From NCBI GenBank assembly GCA_017307165.1, contig JAFKGK010000002.1:186001-250000 (forward strand): a stretch of 64,000 nucleotides of DNA, given 5' to 3'. Under the pieces are notes generated by a model. It saw nothing but the letters and a program-made list of their open reading frames with translations. It made no database searches and was not told the origin of the DNA. The stretch's first letter is position 1. Each line of letters starts with the position of its first letter. This stretch comes from Candidatus Melainabacteria bacterium (GTDB taxonomy: Bacteria > Cyanobacteriota > Vampirovibrionia > Obscuribacterales > Obscuribacteraceae). Both the position numbers and the translations under genes were made by a program. This document shows positions 8,003 to 16,243 of this stretch, one piece after another.

Positions 8003-10789
8003 ATGGGTAAAGGACCTGCCGACACCACCTCTCAGACTCACGACAAACCAGTCGCACAAGAGGTTAAGGATCACAAGACCGATGCAGCACAAAAGCTGCA
8101 TGACGATGCTCATGCCAAACCTCAAGACAAATCTCTCGACAAACCCGCGGACAAGCCTGCCGAGACCAAGCTCGATCAGACTCGGGAGGCTTTGCTAAAA
8201 AATGCCGAGCAGTCCTTTGATCACACACAAAATTCTCTGTTTTTTGCCAAGCAGATCACTGATTATGTAATTGGCAAAAAGCCGATGACAGACAAAGTTA
8301 CCGTACAAGACGCTAATGGCGCCGAGCGTACTATCACAGTTGCCGATCATATCAAAGAGCTCAAGGTGCAGATTGCAAAAGAAGCCAACAGCGCGGTTGC
8401 CATAACTAGAGAGATGAAGCCTGATGTCATCAACCAAATGATGTCAGAGACTATTACTAGACGCAACACTCAGGCTCGCGAGCTTGGTCTGGATCCCAAG
8501 CATCTCGATAGCACAGCGGTCTTGCAAGAGATCAATAAGACCAGTGATGCTGGCCGCAAAGAAAAATTGCAGCAGTTGTTTGAGACTAACCAACAAGTAG
8601 AAAAAGTCAAAGCCATAGAAAATGCCCCAGCAGCTGCCTTGCTCAATTTTGCCAACCTTAAGGGAGGCGGTTACACCAATCCTGATGTACCTGTAGAGCG
8701 TATGGCCAATGGTCGTCTCAAATCCGATCAAAAGGACGTGCTGGACGCCATGGGCATGATCATGGAAGCAGGCAAAAACAAGGATCTACGTAATAACGAA
8801 AATTACACCAGAGCAGTCAATCAAGTACTGCCTAGACTCGAGACCGGCTCAGACCGTGCCGGTGCCATCAATGAAAATTTGCAAAAAGCTATCGAGGCCG
8901 GTCAAAAAGGTGACAAGGCCGAACAAGAGAGATTGCTCAGGGACAACGTCAAAAAGGCCGACGAGATGAATATCGCTGGCTTGGCTCAGCTCATGCGTGA
9001 TCCCAAGTTTACCAAATTGCAAAACGAAAAAGTACTAGAAGAACTGACAGGGACTGTTACTACAGCTAGCGTATCAAGACTCAAATTAGCTGAGTTGCTT
9101 ACCGAGCAAGGCAAGTTTGGCGAAGCACAAAAACTCACAATGCGTGTCAAAGCCGAACTCCCCGAAGTTATGTACAGCGCCAATCCTGATGGCAGCTTGC
9201 GCTATAACGAAAGCCCGATCATCGACCTCAAAAAATTAGACCAAAACGTCTCGCGCTCTTCTACATTTAATCCAGATCAACTCAGTGCCGATTTGGCCCA
9301 GTATCAGCGCAAACTCCAGCAGTTTACGGGACAGGGTCTTGGCGATGATGACCGGACCACCAAGCAAAAAGAGCAGGACAATGCCAAATTAGCAGGCGAA
9401 CTGCAAAAGCTCGAAGACTCTATGAAGGGTCAATTGGCTAAGCAAATGCAAGACCTGGCCGATGCAAAGAAAGGTCTAGGCGAAGAAAAGCAGCGCGTCA
9501 ACGGCGAATTGCAAAAACTAGAAAAGGATCCTTCGATTACCGATGAAAGCAAGCAAATCAAAAAGCAAGCCCTGGATCGCGAACTCGAAATCATCAAGAA
9601 CCAAGAAGAACTTCTCGATCGTGAAGGCAAGGCCAATAACCGCAACCAAAATGTAGTGCGCATGCTCGAGGCTAGCCTGGACCTGAGCAAAGAAGACAGA
9701 TCGGCTGCCAGGGCCAATCTCGAAGCCATAAAAAAAGATGACCCCGAGTTCTGGAATGCCAATGCCAAAGCCTTTGAAGAAATGAGCAAGGCTGCCGAAG
9801 AGCCTGGATGGTGGGATAAGTGGGGCCGCAAGGCTGCGATCATCGCTGGCTGCGTAGCCGGAGCTGCTTTAGCTGTAGCCTTTGCTCCAGTCGCCATAGC
9901 CGGCGGTACTGCTTTGCTCGCCGGAGCTGGTTTGAGCGGCACTGCTCTGACTGTAGGCGGAGGCTTGCTCGGTACGGCTGCTGTCACCGCAGGCGGTGCT
10001 ATGGCTGGCGCCACCATAGTCGGGGGGACACGAGGTATCGCCGAATTGACCGGAGGTCGCAAGACCAGCACCGAGACCTGGACCCAGGATCTGCAGGCTG
10101 GTGCCAATGCCGGTGGTAGCAGTGCCTTAATGGTGTCTGGTTTTGGTCTCAGTGCTCGTGTAGCTGCCGCCATGCGTGGGGCTCAAGCAGTCGAAGCCTC
10201 CGCAGGCCTTTTGCCTACAGTAGCTAGATCTGCCAAAGCCCTGGTTAGCTTGCCTGGTATCGCCACTATTGGTGGTACCACTGCCATTGGTACTGGCCTG
10301 GATGCTGCTACAGGCCAGGATATATCCTGGCAGAGTGTAGCCACTCACGCTGCCATCCAAGCTGGTGGTTTTGTCGCCCCATTTGCATCTGCTAAGCCCA
10401 TGAGCTTGTTTGCAACCGAAGGTGGCATGACTGCCAAGCAAGCGATGTGGGCAGGTAAGCAATGGCTCGGGGCCGAGACATTGTTGCAAGGCGTGTCTGG
10501 CTACCAAGCCTACAAAGCACGCTCCGAATACGGTGCTGATGCCAATGATTATCTAAGAAATCAAAACGACATCTACTCTCTAGTGGCAGGTCCTGCCAAG
10601 TTTGATCCTACCGCCAGCCTCTATCAGGCTGGACGCGTTAGCGAGAGAGCCAAAGAGTTTATGCCAGTCAAATCCTCCAGCCAGATCTTTGACATGGTCC
10701 AGTCTGGCGGTAAGACCGTCGTCACCAGCGATAAGAGCGTCTTGACCGATGCCGAGGAGATCGCTCGTGCCCGCGATGCGCAACAATAA
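8003..10789 (+). CDS. Giant paralogous protein C (928 aa), divergent member
   Basis: ATG at 8003 follows GGAG (7991-7994) with the spacing seen in the neighbouring paralogue. Only the first 40 or so residues clearly match that paralogue (KDHKTD, QKLHDDAH); the rest has diverged or been replaced. Residues about 60-580 are charged helix, with a strongly coiled-coil-like stretch near residues 460-560. Residues about 610-680 form a long alanine/glycine-rich hydrophobic region (AIIAGCVAGAALAVAFAP and following) that could span or insert into a membrane. A hydrophilic C-terminus follows. No signal peptide, catalytic motif or recognised family. The combination of a constant N-terminus and a variable body suggests the N-terminus is a targeting or docking module; this is inference. 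Confidence 0.9.
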   Translation: MGKGPADTTSQTHDKPVAQEVKDHKTDAAQKLHDDAHAKPQDKSLDKPADKPAETKLDQTREALLKNAEQSFDHTQNSLFFAKQITDYVIGKKPMTDKVTVQDANGAERTITVADHIKELKVQIAKEANSAVAITREMKPDVINQMMSETITRRNTQARELGLDPKHLDSTAVLQEINKTSDAGRKEKLQQLFETNQQVEKVKAIENAPAAALLNFANLKGGGYTNPDVPVERMANGRLKSDQKDVLDAMGMIMEAGKNKDLRNNENYTRAVNQVLPRLETGSDRAGAINENLQKAIEAGQKGDKAEQERLLRDNVKKADEMNIAGLAQLMRDPKFTKLQNEKVLEELTGTVTTASVSRLKLAELLTEQGKFGEAQKLTMRVKAELPEVMYSANPDGSLRYNESPIIDLKKLDQNVSRSSTFNPDQLSADLAQYQRKLQQFTGQGLGDDDRTTKQKEQDNAKLAGELQKLEDSMKGQLAKQMQDLADAKKGLGEEKQRVNGELQKLEKDPSITDESKQIKKQALDRELEIIKNQEELLDREGKANNRNQNVVRMLEASLDLSKEDRSAARANLEAIKKDDPEFWNANAKAFEEMSKAAEEPGWWDKWGRKAAIIAGCVAGAALAVAFAPVAIAGGTALLAGAGLSGTALTVGGGLLGTAAVTAGGAMAGATIVGGTRGIAELTGGRKTSTETWTQDLQAGANAGGSSALMVSGFGLSARVAAAMRGAQAVEASAGLLPTVARSAKALVSLPGIATIGGTTAIGTGLDAATGQDISWQSVATHAAIQAGGFVAPFASAKPMSLFATEGGMTAKQAMWAGKQWLGAETLLQGVSGYQAYKARSEYGADANDYLRNQNDIYSLVAGPAKFDPTASLYQAGRVSERAKEFMPVKSSSQIFDMVQSGGKTVVTSDKSVLTDAEEIARARDAQQ

Positions 10790-10836
10790 ATGCGTAGCTA
10801 TAAAATGCGTATTTATAAAATGCGTATTTATAAATA
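10787..10836. repeat. 15-bp tandem repeat, about three copies
   Basis: Two identical 15-bp units (AAAATGCGTATTTAT at 10802-10816 and 10817-10831) are preceded by a degenerate copy that begins in the stop codon of giant protein C (10787-10801) and followed by a partial unit. The array fills the gap to the next gene. Confidence 0.85.
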
Positions 10837-10849
10837 GTATCATGGTGGC

Positions 10850-11599
10850 ATGACTCCAATTCCGCAATCGATCTCCGTAGTCATACCTGCATACAACGAA
10901 GAAAAGCGCCTTGCCAGCACTCTCTCGTCAGTGTTTCAATACCTGGATGCAAGGTCTGATAATTTTGAGATTGTGGTCGTCGACGATGGCTCGCATGATA
11001 GCACTCCCGATCTGGTCGAGACTTTTGCAAAACAATATCCTCAAGTGCGGCTGATCTCCTATGCTCCAAACAAGGGCAAGGGTTTTGCCGTTCGCACCGG
11101 CATGCTTTCAGCGACAAAAGACTTGGTTTTGATGAATGATGCGGATGGTGCTACCAATATTGCTGAAATAGAAAGGTTGCTAAATGCCCTCGAGCAAGGG
11201 GCACAGATTGCGATCGGGTCGCGGGCAAAAAAAAGTGACGATGGTTCTACCAGCGTAAAGGCGCACCTGCACCGCAAATACATCGGCAATACTTTTAACC
11301 TTATCGTCCAGTCTTTGCTCTTGCCCGGATTCGCCGATACACAATGCGGGTTTAAGCTATTTACTCGTGATGTAGTGCAGGATATATTTGCAGTGAGTCA
11401 TCTCAATGGTTTTGCCTTTGATGTGGAGATACTATATATTGCCCGCTTGCGACGTTACAAAACACAAGAAATCCCCATCAATTGGACCAATATAACTGGC
11501 TCCAAGGTCAATGTCTTTGTCGACTCACCACGCATGCTCGTGGACGTCATTGGTATCGCAATTGGTGCTTGGACGGGCCGATACCGCAAGCTCAAGTAG
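10850..11599 (+). CDS. Family 2 glycosyltransferase, dolichyl-phosphate glucosyltransferase-like
   Basis: Protein of 249 aa with a GT-A fold signature: VVIPAYNEE near residue 10, VVVDDGSHDST near 45 and the metal-binding NDADG near 97, then IGSRAK and a conserved QCGFKLF segment. The full-length single domain, with no clear C-terminal membrane helices, resembles the Alg5/polyprenyl-phosphate glucosyltransferase group that transfers a hexose from a nucleotide sugar to a polyprenyl phosphate at the inner membrane face. Start at 10850 has only a weak ribosome-binding site (GGTGG). Its last 8 bases overlap the end of the convergent suhB-like gene. The exact sugar and acceptor cannot be read from sequence. 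Confidence 0.85.
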   Translation: MTPIPQSISVVIPAYNEEKRLASTLSSVFQYLDARSDNFEIVVVDDGSHDSTPDLVETFAKQYPQVRLISYAPNKGKGFAVRTGMLSATKDLVLMNDADGATNIAEIERLLNALEQGAQIAIGSRAKKSDDGSTSVKAHLHRKYIGNTFNLIVQSLLLPGFADTQCGFKLFTRDVVQDIFAVSHLNGFAFDVEILYIARLRRYKTQEIPINWTNITGSKVNVFVDSPRMLVDVIGIAIGAWTGRYRKLK

Positions 11600-12404
11600 C
11601 TGCTCGTGCAATGCTGGAGACGATGTCGTCGTGTATAAGACCATTGGAGGCAATGATATGCCCTGTGCTCATATCGAGAAGCCCTCCTTCGAGGTTGCTC
11701 ACCCGGCCTTTTGCCTCTGCGACTATCAGTGATCCAGCTGCAATATCCCAGGGACTGAGTTTGCGCTCCCAAAAACCATCTAAACGTCCACTGGCAACAA
11801 AGGCTAGATCAAGCGCTGCCGAGCCATCCCTCCTGACGCCATGGCTTTCATTGGTGAGCATCTTAAAAGTCGCCATATTGTCATCAAAGCTTTTGAGCGT
11901 ATCTGGAGGAAAACCGGTAGCCAATAGGCTCTTGTCGATCTGATCGATGGAGGAGACCTTGAGGGGTTTGCCGTTCAAAAATGCACCCTTACCTCTCTCA
12001 GCTGCAAAAGTCTCGTCTGCCATGGGGTTGAATACAACTCCGCATTGGATGAGCCCGTCGTATTCAAAGGCTATGGACACGGCAAAAAATGGGTAACTAT
12101 GGGCAAAATTGGTCGTGCCGTCCAGAGGGTCTATGATCCAGCGGCGATTGTTTGATGTGGCAGTCTTTTTTGAGGCGATAGATGATAGGGCGTCTGCCGA
12201 CAAGCCGCCTTCTTCGCCTAAAAAGTCGTCATCGGGAAACGCATCGAAGATGGTCTGGATAATCAGGGCTTCGGATGCCCTGTCTACATCGGTCACAATG
12301 TTGAAGGCACCCTTGTAATCCAATCTTTCGATCTTGCCTACTCTTTCAGCCAGGAGAGCTCCTGCCTTCTTTGCTGCTTGCAAAGCGATTTCCATTTCTG
12401 CCAT
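11592..12404 (-). CDS. suhB: Inositol monophosphatase family protein (SuhB-like)
   Basis: Protein of 270 aa with the three metal-site motifs of the family: GEEGG (residues 63-67), DPLDGTTN (92-99) and WDIAAG near residue 215. Such enzymes hydrolyse inositol-1-phosphate or related sugar phosphates with Mg2+. Bacterial SuhB also joins rRNA antitermination complexes, but nothing here shows which role applies. ATG at 12404 follows AAGG at a suitable distance. It diverges from ileS across a 217-bp region holding the ileS leader, and converges on the glycosyltransferase with a short overlap. Other family members (CysQ, fructose-bisphosphatase-like) are less likely given the length and motif context. 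Confidence 0.88.
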   Translation of the reverse strand: MAEMEIALQAAKKAGALLAERVGKIERLDYKGAFNIVTDVDRASEALIIQTIFDAFPDDDFLGEEGGLSADALSSIASKKTATSNNRRWIIDPLDGTTNFAHSYPFFAVSIAFEYDGLIQCGVVFNPMADETFAAERGKGAFLNGKPLKVSSIDQIDKSLLATGFPPDTLKSFDDNMATFKMLTNESHGVRRDGSAALDLAFVASGRLDGFWERKLSPWDIAAGSLIVAEAKGRVSNLEGGLLDMSTGHIIASNGLIHDDIVSSIARAAT

Positions 12405-12438
12405 TTCTTTACCTTATGCATTGTTTGCCTGGTTTTTG

Positions 12439-12467
12439 TTGACGTGCTGCCAGGCGGCGGCTATCCT
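12439..12467 (+). promoter_or_regulatory. Predicted promoter of the ileS leader
   Basis: TTGACG (12439-12444) and TATCCT (12462-12467) are separated by 17 bp, matching the vegetative consensus at 5/6 and 4/6 positions. Transcription would start near 12474, giving a leader of about 150 nt before ileS. Confidence 0.5.
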
Positions 12468-12518
12468 CGTCTTTAGCCCGGTGTGTGACCCGGTACTTTA
12501 CAGCCTATATCAATACCC

Positions 12519-12548
12519 ATGTATACAAGCATTATTATTCCAACATAA
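12519..12548 (+). CDS. Putative ileS leader peptide MYTSIIIPT
   Basis: A nine-codon ORF (ATG at 12519, TAA at 12546-12548) with three consecutive ATT isoleucine codons at 12531-12539. It starts about 45 nt after the predicted transcription start and ends 3 nt before an antiterminator arm (12552-12558). A ribosome stalled at the Ile codons would leave that arm free; one reaching the stop codon would cover it. This is the geometry of leader peptides controlling amino-acid biosynthesis operons and pheST. The weak point is the absence of a clear Shine-Dalgarno sequence before the ATG. Confidence 0.55.
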   Translation: MYTSIIIPT

Positions 12549-12551
12549 TTT

Positions 12552-12605
12552 GCTGGCGCGACATAATCTATTCGCCGCCAGCGCCTTGCGTTGGCGGTTT
12601 TGTTT
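12552..12605 (+). terminator. Terminator/antiterminator pair in the ileS leader
   Basis: The terminator pairs CCGCCAGCGC (12575-12584) with GCGTTGGCGG (12588-12597) as a 10-bp stem with one G-U pair and a 3-nt loop, followed by TTTTGTTT (12598-12605). The alternative antiterminator pairs GCTGGCG (12552-12558) with CGCCAGC (12576-12582), entirely inside the terminator's 5' arm, so the two folds exclude each other. The hairpin lacks a T-tract on the opposite strand. The only rightward gene upstream ends 1 kb away, so attenuation of ileS is the natural reading. Confidence 0.7.
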
Positions 12606-12621
12606 ATTAACGGAGTTGAGC

Positions 12622-15468
12622 ATGAAAGACCAGGACAAGCCATCCTACAATGTCAATCTACCTAAGACGAGCTTTCCGATGAAGGCCAATAGCGCTGTGC
12701 GCGAGGTCGAGATCCAAAAGATCTGGGAAGAAAAGCAGGTCTATGCTCGCAATCTCCAAAAGCGCAAAGGCAATGCCAAATACGTGCTGCATGACGGGCC
12801 GCCTTATCTGAGCTCCGACAAAATCCACATCGGTACCGCTCTAAATAAGATCCTTAAGGATATCGTCACCAAGTATAAAGCTCTTAAGGGGCATTATGCG
12901 CCATATGTGCCTGGTTACGACAGCCATGGCCTGCCCATCGAAAACGCCGTGCTCAAAGACGTCAAAGGTGGTCGTTCTGCCATGACACCTGTGGAGTTAC
13001 GTAAAAAGTGCCGGCAGTTTGCCTTGTCCAATCTCAAAGGACAAGAAGACAACTTTAAGCGTCTGGGAGTCTGGGGCGATTGGGAGCACCCATACATCAC
13101 TCTGGATCAACACTTTGAGGCCAAGCAATTGCGCGTCTTTGGCAAGATGGCTGCCGCTGGCTATCTCTACAAGGGGCTCAAGCCCGTGCAGTGGTGTCCA
13201 AACTGCGAAACCGCCCTTGCCGAAGCAGAAGTCGAATACGCCGATCATGTCTCGCATTCAATCTATGTCAAATTTAGAGTGGACTCTGGTTCTCTCGATA
13301 GATTGCCAGACTTTGCCAAAAGCAATCAAAATGTCTCATTTGTCATCTGGACGACCACTCCCTGGACTTTGCCGGCCAACCTGGCTGTGGCTCTCAATGC
13401 AGACTTTGACTACGATTTTTATCGTCTCGAGGAGACTGGCGAGGTCCTGGTCTTTGCCGATGCCCTCAAAGCGGCTTTCTTAAGAGAAGCCGAACTGGAT
13501 GAGTCCAAGATGACCCTATTGGGTTCGATCAAGGGCAAGATGCTCGAAAATCTCGAGACCAGGCATCCATTTATGGATCGTACTTCGCGCGTGATCCTCG
13601 GCGATCACGTCACTGCCGAGGCTGGTACTGGCTGCGTTCATACCGCTCCTGGACATGGTCCAGAGGATTTTATCATCGGTAAAAAATACGATCTCGGCGT
13701 CCTTTCCCCTGTGGATGGACGCGGAATTTTCACCACTGATGGTGGCCCATTCGTCGGTCAGCGCTACGACAAGGCCAGTCCTCTGGTAGTCGACTTGTTA
13801 GCCGAAAAGCAAGTCTTAATCAAGCATCTCAAGTTTTCGCACAGCTATCCTCATTGCTGGCGTTGCAAAAAGCCCTTGATTTTTAGAGCGACCGAGCAGT
13901 GGTTTGCTTCTGTCGATGGTTTTCGTCAAAAGGCTCTCGAGGCTATCGACAATGTGCAATGGCTGCCGGCGTCTGGTCGCAATCGCATCTTTAAGATGGT
14001 CGAAAACCGCGCGGACTGGTGCATCTCTCGCCAGCGTGCCTGGGGAGTACCGATCCCAGTCTTTTATTGCAAAAAATGCAACGAGCCTTTATTAACAGAA
14101 GAAAGCGTCGAGAAAGTCGCCAAGGTTTTTGACGCTAATGGTTCTGATTCATGGTGGGAATTGCCCGTCAGTGAATTTATCGGTGGCAGCAAGTGCGCAA
14201 AATGCGGTCATGATGATTTTGAGCGAGAACAGGACATCATGGATGTCTGGTTTGATTCTGGTTCGACTCACGCCGCAGTGCTAGATGCACGCCCTGAGCT
14301 CGGCGGCACCCCATGCGAGCTCTATCTCGAAGGTTCCGACCAGCACCGTGGATGGTTTCAATCATCACTCCTTACTTCTGTGGCAACCAATGGTCATGCG
14401 CCTTATAAGAGCGTCCTCACTCATGGTTTTGTGGTCGACGAAAATGGCCGTAAAATGTCCAAATCACTGGGCAATGTCGTGGTGCCGGGTGATGTGATCA
14501 AAGAGTACGGTGCTGATGTATTGCGCCTCTGGGTGGCTTCGGTCAATTATACCGACGACATTCCGATCGGCAAAAATATGCTCAAACAGCTTGCCGACGT
14601 GTATCGAAAACTCCGCAATACTGCGCGTTTCATGTTAGGCAATCTCTATGATTTCGATCCTGCAAGAGATATGGTCGCTATCGATCGCTTGCAGCCAATA
14701 GACAGATTTATACTGCACAGGCTCAATCTTTTGGTCGAGCAGGTGACACAAGACTTTGATCGCTTTGAGTTTTTCAAGTATTATCAACTCCTGCAAAATT
14801 TTTGCGGCGTCGAGCTCTCGTCCTTTTATTTTGATATCCTCAAGGACAGGCTCTACACTCAGGCTGCAAGCTCAACTTCGCGAAGAGCCGCACAAACTGT
14901 TCTTGTGCATCTCCTGCACGCCTTAACCAGATTGCTTACCCCTGTCACTCCACATATGGCAGAGGATATCTGGCAACATCTGCCGGCACCATTGGCACGT
15001 TTTTACGGAGATCTGGACAGTGTGCTCTTGGCCGACTATCCAATCGTCGAAAAAGACTTTGATCTGGGCGATAAGGCGAGATTGTTTGATGAGATGAAAC
15101 TCGTCAGGGATACCGTCTACAAGGCACTGGAGTCGGCTAGAGCTCAGGGCAAGATCGGCAGTTCGCTCGAAGCGAGAGTCGATTTGACCATCCAAAATGC
15201 AGACCTTGCTGCGATGGTTTCTGGCATGGGCGACGATCTGCCATCCTTTTTCATCACCTCTCAGGCAAGCGTGACAAATGAGCAGAGCCATAAGCCACAA
15301 GAGATCTTGGCCACGCTCAAGGAAAATGGCACAGAAGTAATCGTCAGCCGTGCTCATGGCGAAAAATGCCAGAGATGCTGGAAATATCTTGACTCTGTCG
15401 GAGCCGACCCTGCCTTTAGTGCTATTTGTGCTCCATGTGCTCAGATCGAGGCTGCCCTGGTCGTCTAG
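12622..15468 (+). CDS. ileS: Isoleucyl-tRNA synthetase
   Basis: Class Ia aminoacyl-tRNA synthetase of 948 aa, the normal bacterial length. It charges tRNA-Ile in the cytoplasm and edits Val-tRNA-Ile. ATG at 12622 follows CGGAG at 7-nt spacing; the frame is open further upstream (to 12334) but that stretch is leader. Visible motifs: DGPP at residues 58-61, the class I signature as HIGT (69-72) instead of the usual HIGH, a CP1 editing domain in the middle (WTTTPWTLPANLA), KMSKS near residue 611, and a C-terminal zinc-ribbon pair (CQRCW, then CAPC). The 3' end overlaps the convergent potC gene by 47 bp. Expression is probably controlled by the attenuator just upstream. Confidence 0.96.
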   Translation: MKDQDKPSYNVNLPKTSFPMKANSAVREVEIQKIWEEKQVYARNLQKRKGNAKYVLHDGPPYLSSDKIHIGTALNKILKDIVTKYKALKGHYAPYVPGYDSHGLPIENAVLKDVKGGRSAMTPVELRKKCRQFALSNLKGQEDNFKRLGVWGDWEHPYITLDQHFEAKQLRVFGKMAAAGYLYKGLKPVQWCPNCETALAEAEVEYADHVSHSIYVKFRVDSGSLDRLPDFAKSNQNVSFVIWTTTPWTLPANLAVALNADFDYDFYRLEETGEVLVFADALKAAFLREAELDESKMTLLGSIKGKMLENLETRHPFMDRTSRVILGDHVTAEAGTGCVHTAPGHGPEDFIIGKKYDLGVLSPVDGRGIFTTDGGPFVGQRYDKASPLVVDLLAEKQVLIKHLKFSHSYPHCWRCKKPLIFRATEQWFASVDGFRQKALEAIDNVQWLPASGRNRIFKMVENRADWCISRQRAWGVPIPVFYCKKCNEPLLTEESVEKVAKVFDANGSDSWWELPVSEFIGGSKCAKCGHDDFEREQDIMDVWFDSGSTHAAVLDARPELGGTPCELYLEGSDQHRGWFQSSLLTSVATNGHAPYKSVLTHGFVVDENGRKMSKSLGNVVVPGDVIKEYGADVLRLWVASVNYTDDIPIGKNMLKQLADVYRKLRNTARFMLGNLYDFDPARDMVAIDRLQPIDRFILHRLNLLVEQVTQDFDRFEFFKYYQLLQNFCGVELSSFYFDILKDRLYTQAASSTSRRAAQTVLVHLLHALTRLLTPVTPHMAEDIWQHLPAPLARFYGDLDSVLLADYPIVEKDFDLGDKARLFDEMKLVRDTVYKALESARAQGKIGSSLEARVDLTIQNADLAAMVSGMGDDLPSFFITSQASVTNEQSHKPQEILATLKENGTEVIVSRAHGEKCQRCWKYLDSVGADPAFSAICAPCAQIEAALVV

Positions 15469-16243
15469 ATCCCAGTTGGGCTAGTAATGCGACCGCTATG
15501 GTAAAGCCGAGCATCAAGGTAGATAGGGCGTTTATCTCAGGAGAAACGCCAAATTTGACCATGGAATATATACGCAAGGGAAGGGTTGTAGCGCCCACCC
15601 CGGCTGTAAATTGGGTGATGATAAAGTCATCGAGCGAAAGCACGAAGGCTAAAAGTGCACCAGATATGATGCCAGGCACGATGAGAGGCAAGGTGACTTG
15701 CAAAAAGGCTTGGGCCTCATTGGCACCTAGGTCTAGTGCAGCCTCTCGCAACTGAGGGTTCATGCCTTCTAGTCTGGCCATGACCGTAAGCGTGACATAG
15801 GCCAGGCAAAAAATGATATGAGCAACTATGACAGTGGCCAGACCCAGTGGTAAGCCCAGAGCGATAAATAGTATCAAGGCCGAAACGGCAAGAGCTACTT
15901 CTGGGACTATGACCGGTAGGATGATCAGCCCGTGTACGGCATCACGACTCTTGCCGTGCCACCTTGCCTCGCTCAGGCCTGTTGCTGCCAGAGTGCCCAT
16001 GATCACCGAAAAGCCCACTGAGATCGAGGCAACGACGAGGCTGTTTTTGAGTGCGAGCAGTATGTCCTCGTCCTGCATCAGCTTGGCATACCATTTGAGG
16101 GTGAAGCCGTGCCACTCCACAGCCAATCGCGAATCATCGAAACTAAACAGCACCAGGATCAGGATTGGCAAGTACAAAAAGATATAGACGCCGATGCTGA
16201 ATACCTTGAGCCAAGTTTGACCAAATAAAGGCCGCACGCTCAT
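15422..16243 (-). CDS. potC: Polyamine-type ABC transporter permease (PotC-like)
   Basis: Inner-membrane permease of 273 aa with about six hydrophobic helices and the EAA loop (LREAALDLGANEAQAFLQV, around residues 165-185) that contacts the ATPase. The FSFDDS segment after helix 1 and the C-terminal LSLDDFIITQFTAG are typical of PotC/YdcV permeases for spermidine/putrescine or similar substrates. No ATPase, second permease or binding-protein gene lies nearby, so its partners must be encoded elsewhere. Its ATG overlaps the stop of the preceding ygfZ-TPR gene (ATGA), implying translational coupling. Substrate is inferred by family resemblance only. Confidence 0.85.
   Translation of the reverse strand: MSVRPLFGQTWLKVFSIGVYIFLYLPILILVLFSFDDSRLAVEWHGFTLKWYAKLMQDEDILLALKNSLVVASISVGFSVIMGTLAATGLSEARWHGKSRDAVHGLIILPVIVPEVALAVSALILFIALGLPLGLATVIVAHIIFCLAYVTLTVMARLEGMNPQLREAALDLGANEAQAFLQVTLPLIVPGIISGALLAFVLSLDDFIITQFTAGVGATTLPLRIYSMVKFGVSPEINALSTLMLGFTIAVALLAQLGSRRPGQPRSEHMEHK

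Noticed and set aside
12405-12621. T-box riboswitch upstream of ileS
   Set aside because: The conserved T-box sequence (AGGGTGGNACCGCG-like) and a stem I with a specifier loop are absent; the leader is short and holds a leader ORF instead.
12334-12621. N-terminal extension of ileS by 96 residues
   Set aside because: The frame is open, but the extension crosses the promoter, leader ORF and terminator, and a good ribosome-binding site precedes the ATG at 12622, which gives the usual family length.
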